A stretch of DNA of 44,163 bases, from assembly GCA_913063125.1 (NCBI GenBank), contig CAJXZM010000031.1, positions 1 to 44,163 on the forward strand, in the 5' to 3' direction. Source of the stretch: an uncultured Gammaproteobacteria bacterium (GTDB lineage Bacteria > Pseudomonadota > Gammaproteobacteria > Pseudomonadales > Ketobacteraceae). The notes under the pieces were generated by a model. The model was not told where the DNA came from and did not search any database. It was given only the letters and a program-made list of their open reading frames with translations. This document shows, one piece after another, positions 1 to 9,363 of this stretch. The stretch's first letter is position 1, and each line of letters starts with the position of its first letter. The position numbers were made by a program, and so were the translations under genes.

Positions 1-176
1 GATGTGTGAGCTACCGCAGAGAATTGGATGGAACTACTGTTTTTAGTTTAATTTTTCCAAGGAATTTTGAAATTTAATCTATAGTGATATACGTGCATAT
101 TAACTGTGTACGATAAGTGTTAGTAAGCCGATAAAAAATAAAAATACCAAAATGGATACAACACAAGGACATATGT

Positions 177-2402
177 ATGGCCATTTCAATACCATCGCAG
201 TCAACGATACTGCCAACAGCTCGCTCGACCCCCACCGCCACGAAAGTACACACTATTCTAGCTGTTGATGACAAACCCGACTTATTGACAAGCATGCAGT
301 CTTTGCTGAGTTTATACCGTTACCAAGTTCTCATTGCCCCCAGTGGCAAAGAAGCCATCAATACGCTACAAAACAATAACGTCGACCTAATCATCCTTGA
401 CTTACGCATGCCCGACTTAAACGGTCATCAAGTAATGGATTACCTAGCACAACATCACATTGATATACCTGTCGTAGTGGTTAGTGGTGAATCCTCATTC
501 GATGCCGTCAGTCGAGCACTAAAAAATGGCGCGTATGATTTCATTCGAAAACCTTACGTTGCTGAAGAGCTATTAAATGCCATCAAGCACGCGTTGCAAG
601 AACGCACTCTAGCCAATGAAAACTTGGTCATGCAAGAGCAGATCAAACATTCAGAACACCTCCATCGTTTTATGATAAACAATTCACCTGATATTATTTA
701 CATACTTGATAAACATGGACACATAACTTATCTCAATGACAGCACACTAAGCCTTATCAATTATGAAAAGTCAGATTTAATCGGCAAGCACTTCAGTACG
801 CTCACTAGTGAAGATGAACTCAGAAAACACCCTTACGCTCTAAATGAACGGCGTACAGGCAGTCGAAAGACAAAAAACCGCGAAGTGCAACTAAAACGCA
901 GGGTTCAATATAGCAACATTGAAAAAGTAGGCACGCTTTCCGTTTCTTTTGAAGTCAGTTCTATGGGTATCTATAACGAAGATCCTGTTTCTGGTGAAGA
1001 TGTATTTGCGGGCTCTTATGGTATTTTGCGGGACATCACGGCAAGAAAACAAGCAGAGTCCGTCATTCGGTTTCAAGCGTACCATGATTTACTGACTGGC
1101 CTACCCAACCGATCTTTACTCAAAGACCGTACTTCTCTCGCTATTTCCCAGGCCAAAAGAAATAAACATAAAGTTGCCATGATATTTTTAGATCTCGATC
1201 GCTTTAAAATAGTGAATGATTCTCTCGGCCATAACATTGGAGATCAACTATTACAGGCGGTAAGTCGACGCCTACAGAGCTGCCTACGCGAGGGGGATAC
1301 CCTCTCACGCTTGGGTGGAGATGAATTTGCTTTGCTACTTCCAAACATCGCAAGCACAGAAAATGCCATCGCGGTCGCAGAAAAAGTATTAAGCGTTTTG
1401 GACTCAGCATTTCATATCGATACCCACGACCTGCATCTAACAGGTAGCCTTGGTATCGCGCTCTACCCTGATCACGGGGAAGACATGGATACGCTCATAA
1501 AACATGCAGACCTTGCCATGTACTCTATCAAGGGAAGTGGTAAAAATGGTCTTACTGTATATAACCAAGAAATGAGCAATGCACAGATTTCACGCATATC
1601 CCTTGAACATGACATGCACATCGCGTTAGAAAAAGATGAGTTTGACGTTGTCTACCAACCGGTGATAAATGCAGAAACAGGATCATTAAAAGGGTTTGAA
1701 GCCCTTGTACGTTGGCATCACCCTCGCGATGGAATCCTATACCCTAAAGATTTTTTAACTATCGCTGAAGACAACGGCTGCATTATCGCCATTGGTGAAA
1801 AGATACTGGATCGCATCTGCTCAGACATCAATCGCTGGAAAAAACCAAACCTTCAAATTTCAATCAATGTATCCGCCCAGGAAATTAATCATCACGGGTT
1901 TGTGGAGCTCATAACGTCTCACTTAGACCATTACAATGTTCAGGGAAGCCAGATTGAACTTGATATTAATGAAAACATTATCATGTCTGACCATTTACAA
2001 ATGATCGAAAAATTACAAAAGCTATCCGATCTAGGCATTAGCATTGCCATTGATGATTTTGGGGCTAGCTACTCATCGTTAAGTCATCTCCACCGATTCC
2101 CAATCAATACATTAAAGCTCGATCAATCCTTTATTGCATCCATTGACGGGAAACCCAAAAAAGCGTGTATCATTAATGCAATTATTGCGATGGCGAAAGG
2201 TTTAAACATGCGACTAATTGCCGAAGGTGTTGAAACAGAACAACAATATCATTACCTTCAAAATCTTGGTTGCCAACACATGCAAGGTCACTTATTCAGC
2301 AAAGCGGTTAGCTATAGCTTGGCTGAGTATATGATCCAGCATCCAGAGGATTCATTAAAGTCATTTCCTGAAAATCCTGATATCCCAGTGTTGGCGAACT
2401 AG
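177..2402 (+). CDS. Response regulator with PAS, GGDEF and EAL domains (cyclic di-GMP signalling)
   Basis: This 741-residue protein probably makes and/or degrades cyclic di-GMP in response to a phosphorelay. Domains in order: a receiver at about 25-145 with the acidic pair D31/D32 and phosphoacceptor D75 (LILDLRMPD context); a PAS domain at about 160-290 (NNSPDIIYILDKHG); a GGDEF domain with an intact GGDEF at 380-384 preceded by an RxxD inhibitory-site motif (REGD); and an EAL domain starting at E508-A-L. The EAL domain keeps DDFG (626-629), the LKLD lysine and the EGVE motif. The position that normally supplies a glutamate metal ligand, 30 residues before DDFG, is aspartate (D596). The ATG is preceded by AAGGA at a good distance. 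No signal peptide or membrane segment is seen, so it is cytoplasmic. It has no adjacent kinase gene. Family assignment is secure; which activity dominates is not visible. Confidence 0.95.
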   Translation: MAISIPSQSTILPTARSTPTATKVHTILAVDDKPDLLTSMQSLLSLYRYQVLIAPSGKEAINTLQNNNVDLIILDLRMPDLNGHQVMDYLAQHHIDIPVVVVSGESSFDAVSRALKNGAYDFIRKPYVAEELLNAIKHALQERTLANENLVMQEQIKHSEHLHRFMINNSPDIIYILDKHGHITYLNDSTLSLINYEKSDLIGKHFSTLTSEDELRKHPYALNERRTGSRKTKNREVQLKRRVQYSNIEKVGTLSVSFEVSSMGIYNEDPVSGEDVFAGSYGILRDITARKQAESVIRFQAYHDLLTGLPNRSLLKDRTSLAISQAKRNKHKVAMIFLDLDRFKIVNDSLGHNIGDQLLQAVSRRLQSCLREGDTLSRLGGDEFALLLPNIASTENAIAVAEKVLSVLDSAFHIDTHDLHLTGSLGIALYPDHGEDMDTLIKHADLAMYSIKGSGKNGLTVYNQEMSNAQISRISLEHDMHIALEKDEFDVVYQPVINAETGSLKGFEALVRWHHPRDGILYPKDFLTIAEDNGCIIAIGEKILDRICSDINRWKKPNLQISINVSAQEINHHGFVELITSHLDHYNVQGSQIELDINENIIMSDHLQMIEKLQKLSDLGISIAIDDFGASYSSLSHLHRFPINTLKLDQSFIASIDGKPKKACIINAIIAMAKGLNMRLIAEGVETEQQYHYLQNLGCQHMQGHLFSKAVSYSLAEYMIQHPEDSLKSFPENPDIPVLAN

Positions 2403-2550
2403 GTTCCTCACCCTGGGACGCTTAACAGATGTCGTCCAGATCAAAATAAACGTTAGGTGATTCTAGCTTAAATATTTCGATATATTTATATCAGTAATGG
2501 TGTGAGGCAAAAAATTCTAAACTGCCCCATTTCATTATTGGTACCTTACA

Positions 2551-3462
2551 TTAACACGTACCGTTATATTTGATTAACAGCGGCTCATTACTCAACTGCT
2601 CAAGCAGAAAATCCTTAAATACCTTTAAACGTTTACAGCTTCGCATATCGGGATGAAATAACAACCAAATATTGCTCGTAGGAACAAAGTCAACTGTAAA
2701 CAACCGCTTAAGTTCAGGTTTCGCTTGATCATCAGGCAAAATAGCAACGCCAACCCCAGCAGCAGCCAGCGCCGACATAGAAACAAGGTCATTGCTTCGA
2801 GCCACTATATTCTTATAAGGGATATTCTCTCTGATCCATTTAAACGCAGGTAATGATAACAGGTTGATATGACTACAAATTAATCTATGTTCGTTCAACT
2901 CACCCACTCCAGAAGGCTCGCCAAACGTATCAATGTACTCCAACGATGCAAAAGCTGACCAATGTAACGAAAACAAATGCTTACCTACCAAATACTCTGG
3001 AGGTTTTGCACAGGCACGAATGGCGAGATCAGCCTCCCGTTTGGACAAGTTACAATCATCATTGGATATATGTAAATTAACCGTTATTTCAGGGTACTTT
3101 TCTTGGAATTTGCGAATATAGTGTGGCAGAAAATAATATCCAAAATTATGGGGGACTGTTAAATTAATTTCTCCACCCGTTCCATTATTCTGATTATCTA
3201 ACAGCAGCCTAATATCACCAACTCGGTCTACGATATCTTCAACATGTTCCAATATTTCGAGGCCTATATCAGACAATTTGTAACCATCTGAGTTTCGAAT
3301 AAATATTTTTGACCCCAGCGCCTCCTCCAAGCTATTTATTCTTCTGAATACGGTAGAGTGATTTACTTTTAATACTTCAGCCGCTTTTGCCAACGTATCG
3401 TGACGTGAAACCACGATCAGATATTTAAAATCATCCCAATTAAGACTATCCAATGCAACCAT
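2551..3462 (-). CDS. LysR-family transcriptional regulator
   Basis: The 303-residue length is typical of LysR regulators. An N-terminal winged helix-turn-helix lies at about residues 8-66 (TLAKAAEVLKVNHSTVFRRI, then LEEALGSKIFIR), followed by a linker helix and a substrate-binding-like effector domain that starts near residue 95. A GAAGGTG ribosome-binding site lies just before the ATG. The gene is divergent from the GST-like gene at 3665, and a perfect dyad sits between them. By the usual behaviour of the family, it probably controls that neighbour and itself. The effector cannot be inferred from the sequence. Confidence 0.93.
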   Translation of the reverse strand: MVALDSLNWDDFKYLIVVSRHDTLAKAAEVLKVNHSTVFRRINSLEEALGSKIFIRNSDGYKLSDIGLEILEHVEDIVDRVGDIRLLLDNQNNGTGGEINLTVPHNFGYYFLPHYIRKFQEKYPEITVNLHISNDDCNLSKREADLAIRACAKPPEYLVGKHLFSLHWSAFASLEYIDTFGEPSGVGELNEHRLICSHINLLSLPAFKWIRENIPYKNIVARSNDLVSMSALAAAGVGVAILPDDQAKPELKRLFTVDFVPTSNIWLLFHPDMRSCKRLKVFKDFLLEQLSNEPLLIKYNGTC

Positions 3463-3552
3463 TTGTCACCTTCATTAAACATAGTCAATAAGCAAAACTG
3501 CAAACATCACTTTCATAATTGAAAATCCCAATAGATCTGATTTTAGGTAAAC

Positions 3553-3575
3553 TTTATCTCGATGCAAGAGATAAA
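3553..3575. promoter_or_regulatory. Perfect dyad in the LysR/GST divergent intergenic region (candidate operator)
   Basis: TTTATCTC and GAGATAAA form perfect 8-base arms around a 7-base centre. The site is about 90 bases from each of the two divergent start codons, where a LysR-type recognition site is normally found. The half-sites do not fit the simple T-N11-A form exactly (the pairs fall at N9 and N13), so the operator role is inference from position and symmetry. Confidence 0.5.
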
Positions 3576-3664
3576 TGTAAGCATTACCCTTGCACCACCC
3601 TCTTCCCTCATCGCTCCTACATAACAAATCACCAATACACTCTAGCTTCAAAGGAAAACAAATA

Positions 3665-4384
3665 ATGAATCCCGCACTCTCTGACTTTTCAACATTAAAT
3701 CCACCAAAATTGGAGCTCATCAGCCACCACCTATGCCCCTATGTTCAGCGCTCAATAATAGTATTGTCGGAAAAAAACATCAAACACAAACGAACATATA
3801 TTGACCTAAACAACAAACCGCAATGGTTCTCCAAAATTTCCGCAACAGGAAAGGTTCCTCTATTAAAGATTGACAAAAACCACATACTCTTCGAATCCAT
3901 GGTTATTTGTGAGTATCTAGACGAAATCACCGTGGGATCTTTACACCCAACAGAAACACTTAGAAAAGCTCATCACCGCTCCTGGAATGAATTCGCATCA
4001 CAAATACTCAACAACATTTCTCAACTATACAATGCTAAAAACGGTCTTGATTTCGAACTTCAACTTTCTGAACTTTCAAAAAAATTTTCACGCATAGAAG
4101 AACACATCACATTACCGTATTTCTCAGGTGATCAGTTTTCTATGACCGATGCTGCCTTTGGCCCTGTATTTCGCTACTTCGATGTGTTGGACAAATACAC
4201 TAAAACCGACGTTTTTCATGGTCTAGAAAAATCAAAACAATGGCGAAAAACACTTCGCAAACGAAAATCCATTCAAGAAGCCGTTACTAAAGAATATCCA
4301 GAATTATTGACCAATTTTTTATCTTATAGAGGAAGTCACATATCATCACTAATAGAACAACATTCAAATAACATGACCCAGTAA
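3665..4384 (+). CDS. Glutathione S-transferase-like protein
   Basis: This 239-residue protein begins at the ATG at 3665, which has AAGGA nine bases upstream; the in-frame ATG at 3590 lacks such a site and would add an unrelated tail. The N-terminal thioredoxin-like domain has LISHHLCPYVQRS, a CPY motif like the catalytic cysteine of omega-type and related GSTs. It continues with TGKVPLL (cis-proline region) and an ESMVICEYLDE glutathione-binding stretch. A helical C-terminal domain follows from about residue 95, with the usual FSMTDAAFGP segment. It probably acts as a thiol transferase or dehydroascorbate-reductase-like enzyme in the cytoplasm. The substrate is unknown. Divergent from the LysR gene that may regulate it. 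Confidence 0.85.
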   Translation: MNPALSDFSTLNPPKLELISHHLCPYVQRSIIVLSEKNIKHKRTYIDLNNKPQWFSKISATGKVPLLKIDKNHILFESMVICEYLDEITVGSLHPTETLRKAHHRSWNEFASQILNNISQLYNAKNGLDFELQLSELSKKFSRIEEHITLPYFSGDQFSMTDAAFGPVFRYFDVLDKYTKTDVFHGLEKSKQWRKTLRKRKSIQEAVTKEYPELLTNFLSYRGSHISSLIEQHSNNMTQ

Positions 4385-4513
4385 AAACACTAACCAGCGA
4401 AAAAAACATTATCAAAACCATTTAGCGATATAACCCGACATTTAATTGAAACGCTAAGCACTCTGGAGAGAGGATGTATTTTTAGTTTTGAGGCCTAACT
4501 GTAGTGCGTTCAC

Positions 4514-4557
4514 AAACCAAGCAGTAAAGATATTAACGTTTTTCTACTGCTTGGTTT
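4514..4557. terminator. Hairpin between convergent genes, probable bidirectional terminator
   Basis: The arms AAACCAAGCAGTA (4514-4526) and TACTGCTTGGTTT (4545-4557) are perfect complements of 13 bases around an 18-base loop. It lies between the 3' ends of the GST-like gene (+) and the phosphatase gene (-). The flanking T tract is weak on either strand and the loop is long, so the termination role is likely but not certain. Confidence 0.5.
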
Positions 4558-4624
4558 ATCTCTCTAATTATCATAATACGCGTCAAAAACACCCTTTATT
4601 CACAAGTACTGATGTATAAGGCAA

Positions 4625-6514
4625 TTATGTATCACTCCCTTCCACCCTTTCCAATAAATGGCTATCCACACGCTTACGAAAATGGCGTAACAAAGTAATA
4701 CCGTGATTGCCCTTGTTAACCCCTTTATCAATACGATATGCCTTCCAGTCACATTGATCTTGCGTAAATTCGACCGTGGAATATCCATTTTCTATCGTAT
4801 TAAAATAATCCACGTGTGGATTCTGCTGATAAACCAACTCGCTGCTTAATAACTGAAATATATTATCGGGAATACTTCGCTGCTGAGCTAGGCGAGATGC
4901 ATAACGTGCCTGATAATCATTTGGCGTTCTTAACATCGCCGTATCATCTGCCAGACGGTGACCAGAGGATCCCCCTAACAAACCTGCCACCAAATCCAAT
5001 AACCCAGCCGAAGTAACGGAAGGCGTCATAAATTCAACACCTACAAAGTTATCGACATTTGCATCAGAGGTATCGTAATAGTCCTGTTTTACATGTGAGG
5101 CCATATACGTGTGAAGATCACCGGTCAACACAACCAGATTTTCGATTTTATTACTTTTAATTTCTTGATTCAGCCAGTTTCGCTCATAATCAAACCCGTC
5201 CCACGCATCTGTGTTAAGGGGTACTTTTGCACTTTTATTACCAATCCAAAGCGGTGCCATAAAGGTTTGATTGCCCAGTAATTTCCAACGAGCGTTCGAG
5301 TCACTTAACCCATTCACTAGCCATTCTTTCTGCTCATCGCCAAGCATGGTGTGTTCTTGGTCTTTCCATTCACCACAAAAAAGAGGAAAATAACGCCCGC
5401 CGACCAAACCTTCACCACAAGAATGTGCACTACGATAGGTTCGTCCATCAAGCATAAATAAATCGACTAGATTGCCTAATTTTACTTCTCGGTAATATTG
5501 AAGGAATTCATGAGGGTGAGTTGCCCCCTGCTTTACTTTCACTCTAGCCGGAACGTATTCTACCCAAGCCTGTTGGGAATCCAACATCAGCTGCATCAAT
5601 TTTGCGGGGTCATTTCCCTCAAGTGTATAAGGATGATCAGGGGCACCTAGAGTATCCCGAGCATAATCCCAATAAGCATCATTACTGGTTTCATGATCGT
5701 CTCGGGTCATAATCCAGGTATGGTTTTCCATTGCTTTTTGTAAAAAGGGATCTGATCGATACGTCTTATAAAGGTGACGATAATCTTCCAAGCCCATCGC
5801 CACAATACCCTCACTGGGCATAATGATCAGGCGGTCTTCAAAAGGTAATGATTGAAACTTCGGGTCACCCGCTGTTTCATAAATAAAATCTCCAAGATGA
5901 ACCACAAAATCAATACTGTCATCTTCAGCTAAATAATTTAGTGCACCGTAATATCCATTGGTGTAATCCTGGCATGTAATCACACCGAGCTTTAACGCGT
6001 CGGTCTCTACACCTTCTGGCGGAGCTGTTCGACAACGACCCGTTTTGCTAACGGTATTATCATAAATAAACCGATAGAAATATCGGCGATTTGATTGCAA
6101 TTGACCGTGTAGATCAATATTAACGGTGTAGTCTCTAAACGCTCCGATTTCAGATGGCTCGACAACGCTTTCCAACACCAACGTTGTAAACTCTGCATCT
6201 TCTGCAATCTGAATCGTTAGAAATTCATCTTCGATATAGGCCGAAGGGTCTATCCGAGTCCACAAGATAACGCCAGACGCCGTTGGGTCCCCTGACGCGA
6301 TAGATAAACTAAATACGCGCTCAGAGTCAACATTAAAACGACTACTGGCATCATCCAACTCCCCGTTTACTGCACTTTCCACACCTTCTACACCAACTGC
6401 ACTACTGCCACCAGATGAGCCTCCGCCGCACCCGGATAAAGTAATGATATAGGGCGTAGCAACACCCGTTGTTAATAGCGACATAAATCGTCGTCTTGAA
6501 ATTTTGGATTCCAT
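4625..6514 (-). CDS. phoD: PhoD-like alkaline phosphatase, Tat-exported lipoprotein
   Basis: This 629-residue exported phosphomonoesterase or phosphodiesterase resembles the PhoD family. Residues 6-11 read S-R-R-R-F-M, a twin-arginine motif. They are followed by a hydrophobic stretch and a lipobox-like LSGC at 26-29, then a Gly/Ser-rich spacer, so it is probably folded in the cytoplasm and anchored to a membrane by lipid. A PhoD N-terminal beta domain (FSLSIASGDPTASGVILWTR) is followed by the metallophosphatase core: HLGDFIYE, TRDDHETSND and LTGDLHTYMAS carry the metal-binding Asp/His residues. The length is slightly above the usual 500-600. It stands alone. I see no clear Pho box upstream, but a dyad lies in the leader. 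Natural substrates could be phosphodiesters or nucleotides. Confidence 0.9.
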   Translation of the reverse strand: MESKISRRRFMSLLTTGVATPYIITLSGCGGGSSGGSSAVGVEGVESAVNGELDDASSRFNVDSERVFSLSIASGDPTASGVILWTRIDPSAYIEDEFLTIQIAEDAEFTTLVLESVVEPSEIGAFRDYTVNIDLHGQLQSNRRYFYRFIYDNTVSKTGRCRTAPPEGVETDALKLGVITCQDYTNGYYGALNYLAEDDSIDFVVHLGDFIYETAGDPKFQSLPFEDRLIIMPSEGIVAMGLEDYRHLYKTYRSDPFLQKAMENHTWIMTRDDHETSNDAYWDYARDTLGAPDHPYTLEGNDPAKLMQLMLDSQQAWVEYVPARVKVKQGATHPHEFLQYYREVKLGNLVDLFMLDGRTYRSAHSCGEGLVGGRYFPLFCGEWKDQEHTMLGDEQKEWLVNGLSDSNARWKLLGNQTFMAPLWIGNKSAKVPLNTDAWDGFDYERNWLNQEIKSNKIENLVVLTGDLHTYMASHVKQDYYDTSDANVDNFVGVEFMTPSVTSAGLLDLVAGLLGGSSGHRLADDTAMLRTPNDYQARYASRLAQQRSIPDNIFQLLSSELVYQQNPHVDYFNTIENGYSTVEFTQDQCDWKAYRIDKGVNKGNHGITLLRHFRKRVDSHLLERVEGSDT

Positions 6515-6554
6515 AGCAAACTCTTTATTTTTATTTTTATTTGGTTTGATCGCC

Positions 6555-6572
6555 CTAAGCAGAACCGCTTAG
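6555..6572. promoter_or_regulatory. Small perfect dyad in the phosphatase leader
   Basis: CTAAGC and GCTTAG are perfect 6-base arms around AGAACC, about 40 bases upstream of the phosphatase start codon. It could be an operator or an mRNA hairpin. Only the symmetry supports it. Confidence 0.25.
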
Positions 6573-6640
6573 ATTCATCGATAATACTCTATTTCGAACC
6601 CGTAATATGCGTTTATTGTTGCCTCTAGTGACAAAGTCCA

Positions 6641-6679
6641 TTGACTGGCCAGTTCCCACCCAATATATACATTGTATAT
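6641..6679 (+). promoter_or_regulatory. Near-consensus sigma-70 promoter with overlapping dyad
   Basis: TTGACT (6641-6646) and TATATA (6664-6669) are separated by exactly 17 bases, the best promoter match in the intergenic sequence examined. A dyad, ATATAC-ATT-GTATAT (6665-6679), covers the -10 box and the expected start near 6676, which is where a repressor would block initiation. It reads toward the small gene at 6807. Confidence 0.55.
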
Positions 6680-6806
6680 CGAGTACGCGGCTTGTATGAT
6701 CCCGCCAATACTAAGATCCGAGAACAGCGGGCACCAACAATCTTATCAGAATCAGGCCGACCTCATTCCGATTGACCCTTATAAAACATGACCTCTGGAC
6801 TTAGCT

Positions 6807-6980
6807 ATGATTGAAATAATACTGATATTTGCTCTTGCAACCTTCGTCAATATATCTGGTGTAAAGGCCGCAACAAACCTACACGACACAGCGCCAACAA
6901 GACACACAATAGTTACCGTTGAAGATGTTAACGATGAAGAACCGGAATCTCTACTAGAAGCCCTTCAAAAAATGAAGTAA
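6807..6980 (+). CDS. Small putative exported peptide, 57 residues
   Basis: An ATG at 6807 opens a 57-residue frame that begins MIEIILIFALATFVNISGVKA, a credible signal peptide with a cleavage site after VKA. An acidic mature part follows (VEDVNDEEPESLLEALQKMK). A GGA lies seven bases before the start, and a strong candidate promoter lies about 130 bases upstream. No family is recognised. The gene sits between two divergently arranged - strand genes and stops 15 bases before a tandem repeat. Alternatively the promoter drives a non-coding transcript. The signal-peptide-like start and the promoter favour a real gene, but it is unproven. Confidence 0.45.
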   Translation: MIEIILIFALATFVNISGVKAATNLHDTAPTRHTIVTVEDVNDEEPESLLEALQKMK

Positions 6981-6994
6981 TTCTTTGGCTGCTT

Positions 6995-7062
6995 CTGAGA
7001 GCTCCCTTAATCTGAGAGCTCCCTTAATCTGAGAGCTCTCTTAACCTTAGAGTTCCCTTAAT
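6995..7062. repeat. Four 17-bp tandem repeats at the 3' end of recQ
   Basis: Units start at 6995, 7012, 7029 and 7046. The first two are identical (CTGAGAGCTCCCTTAAT); the third and fourth differ at a few bases. The fourth overlaps the recQ stop codon and last codons, so the array looks like an outward duplication of the coding terminus. Each unit contains the self-complementary core GAGCTC or a variant of it. Confidence 0.9.
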
Positions 7063-9206
7063 AATTCTGCACGAACACAGCTGAGCACCTCGTAGGTGAA
7101 TGCCCCACCAAGATCCTCAAATACAGGTGTTAGTTTAATGCGATTTTCTTCATCTGAATTAGCAAACAGTGCGTCACGAATTCGATCAATATCCTCTTCC
7201 GGCAATTGAACAACATCTAGTACTTCTAGCTCGCCTTCTTGTATGCATTTTTCCAGATGCACATAAATTGTTTTTTCTTTAACACCACGTTGTTTCGCGA
7301 TCATGGGTACATCCATACCCGCTTTTAACAACGCCAAGCTCTCTAAGTAACTTTCGACTTTATCCGCCCCTAGCTCATTATCAAAGCTAGACGTCACACT
7401 TGCCGAATCACTAAATTCAGCCAATACTGATAAAAACACCTCTCCGTATTTTTCCAACTTACTCTGGCCTACTCCGGTAACCATCAGCAATTGTTTAGCC
7501 GTTGCCGGGCGCCGCTCCATCATTTCCATTAACGACACGTCGCCGAAGATAATGTAAGGAGGTACGCCCTGTTCTTTGGCCAACAATGTTCGTTTGGCTC
7601 GCAATGCTTCCCAAAGTTCCTTATCTTGGTCCGATACATGGGTAGATGTCCGAGAGGCTTTTTTACTGCGTAATTCAACGCGATCTTTGCGTAAAGAAAT
7701 CGTTTCTTCTCCCCGCAATAAAGCTCTACATTTATCGGTTAACTTAAAGGCACCAAATGCCTCTGAGTCAACCTGGACATGACCACGCGCTATCAACTGC
7801 CGATAAACCGATTTCCACTGATCTGCCGATAAGTCATTACCTATTCCAAACGTACTAACTGACTGATGTCCATGTTGCTTTACCTTGGCGTTATCCTGCC
7901 CCCTCAAAACATCCACAAGATGACTTACACCAAAGCGTTGACCTGTACGATAAATACAACTTAACGCTTTACGTGTCGCATCCGTCGCATCCCATCGTTC
8001 AGCTGGACTAATGCAATTATCGCAGTTGCCACAATGCACCTTCACCTCATCATCATCAAAATAATGTAATAATGCTTCTCGGCGACAACTGGTTATTTCA
8101 CACAATCCCAACATGGACTCCAAACGCTGATGCTCTATCCGTTTGAATTCCTCACTGGCTTGTGAATCTGCGCGCATATTTTTGAGTTTAATAACATCTT
8201 GTAAACCATACACCATCCAGGCCGTTGAGGGCTCGCCATCTCGACCTGCTCGACCTGTTTCTTGATAATAAGATTCCACACTTTTCGGCAAATCTAAATG
8301 CGCAACAAATCGGACATCTGGCTTATCAATCCCCATACCAAACGCAATGGTAGCAACAACTATGACTCCATCCTCACGCAAGAAGCGTGACTGGTGACGC
8401 TTACGGGTTTCCATGGGAAGCCCCGCATGATAGGGCACTGCGTTAAAACCTTTTGCTTGTAACCATTCTGCAGTCGACTCTACTTTTTTACGAGATAGAC
8501 AGTAAACAATTCCGGCATCATTAGGATGTTCATTTTGCAAAAAGCGTAGTAACTGTTGATTTCCATTTTCCCGATGAGTGATACGATACTGGATATTCGG
8601 GCGATCAAAACCACTGACAAAAACACGAGAATTCTGCAATCCTAAACGCATCAAAATTTCTTGTCGCGTTTGAGTATCTGCGGTTGCGGTCAGTGCAAGT
8701 CGTGGCACATGAGGAAACTGTTCTTGCAGGATATTAAGATGAAGATAATCGGCACGAAAATCATGGCCCCATTGTGATACACAATGGGCCTCGTCTATTG
8801 CAAACAAACTGATAGTGGCCTGTTGCAACAATGATATTGTTCGAGGTTGCAGCAATCTTTCTGGGGCAATGTAAAGCACCTTCAATGTCCCATCGAGCAC
8901 TTCTCGCTCAGTCTGCCTCGCCTCTTCATTACTCAGCATACTGTTAAGGTAACGTGCCTTAATACCAAGCTGAGTTAGTGCATTTACCTGATCTTCCATC
9001 AAGGCAATAAGTGGGGAAATCACCACTCCCACGCCTTCTCGCACCAACATAGGGATTTGGTAACACAGGGACTTTCCGCCCCCTGTAGGCATCAATACCA
9101 ACGCATCGTTGCCTGCAATTGCGCCATTGATAATATCTTCTTGATGCCCTCTGAATTCAGAGAAACCAAAGGTGTTTTGTAAAATTTTCTGTGCGTTTAT
9201 ATCCAT
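7047..9206 (-). CDS. recQ: ATP-dependent DNA helicase RecQ with C-terminal HTH extension
   Basis: This 3'-5' DNA helicase acts in recombination and replication-fork repair. Seen: the aromatic-glutamine region [14 protein letters not shown], Walker A TGGGKS (41-46), DEAH (138-141) with the RecQ-type loop [10 protein letters not shown], motif VI ([10 protein letters not shown]) and the four-cysteine zinc site (C-R-R…C-x2-C-x2-C near 370-400). A winged-helix domain and an HRDC domain (about 520-595) follow. At 719 residues it is roughly 110 longer than the E. coli enzyme. The extra tail ([20 protein letters not shown]) resembles the HTH domain found at the C terminus of some RecQ proteins. The start codon lies inside a perfect inverted repeat and has no purine-rich ribosome-binding site upstream. 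A perfect TATAAT lies eight bases before the ATG, which could give a leaderless mRNA. Confidence 0.96.
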   Translation of the reverse strand: MDINAQKILQNTFGFSEFRGHQEDIINGAIAGNDALVLMPTGGGKSLCYQIPMLVREGVGVVISPLIALMEDQVNALTQLGIKARYLNSMLSNEEARQTEREVLDGTLKVLYIAPERLLQPRTISLLQQATISLFAIDEAHCVSQWGHDFRADYLHLNILQEQFPHVPRLALTATADTQTRQEILMRLGLQNSRVFVSGFDRPNIQYRITHRENGNQQLLRFLQNEHPNDAGIVYCLSRKKVESTAEWLQAKGFNAVPYHAGLPMETRKRHQSRFLREDGVIVVATIAFGMGIDKPDVRFVAHLDLPKSVESYYQETGRAGRDGEPSTAWMVYGLQDVIKLKNMRADSQASEEFKRIEHQRLESMLGLCEITSCRREALLHYFDDDEVKVHCGNCDNCISPAERWDATDATRKALSCIYRTGQRFGVSHLVDVLRGQDNAKVKQHGHQSVSTFGIGNDLSADQWKSVYRQLIARGHVQVDSEAFGAFKLTDKCRALLRGEETISLRKDRVELRSKKASRTSTHVSDQDKELWEALRAKRTLLAKEQGVPPYIIFGDVSLMEMMERRPATAKQLLMVTGVGQSKLEKYGEVFLSVLAEFSDSASVTSSFDNELGADKVESYLESLALLKAGMDVPMIAKQRGVKEKTIYVHLEKCIQEGELEVLDVVQLPEEDIDRIRDALFANSDEENRIKLTPVFEDLGGAFTYEVLSCVRAELLREL

Positions 9207-9251
9207 AGACGGAGATTATATAGAAAGGAGTACGGGATGGATATAAACGCA
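9192..9251. repeat. 15-bp perfect inverted repeat spanning the recQ start codon
   Basis: TGCGTTTATATCCAT (9192-9206) and ATGGATATAAACGCA (9237-9251) are exact reverse complements with 30 bases between them. The left arm holds the first five recQ codons on the - strand. The right arm gives the same five codons on the + strand, preceded by AAAGGAG and ending at a stop a few codons on. Inverting the 30-base centre would place AAAGGAG seven bases before the recQ ATG. The mRNA could also fold into a hairpin that hides the start. Confidence 0.85.
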
Positions 9252-9363
9252 AATAGTTAGATTACTTTATTAACTCTCCAAAACCACTTCATGCATGTCC
9301 AGAGCCTCGCTGCATTTGAAATTTCATCAGTGATATTCCATACTCACTGAACAGCCACTCCGG

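Noticed and set aside
3475-3720. 81-codon - strand frame between the LysR and GST-like genes
   Set aside because: It overlaps the GST-like start and the dyad and has no coding character.
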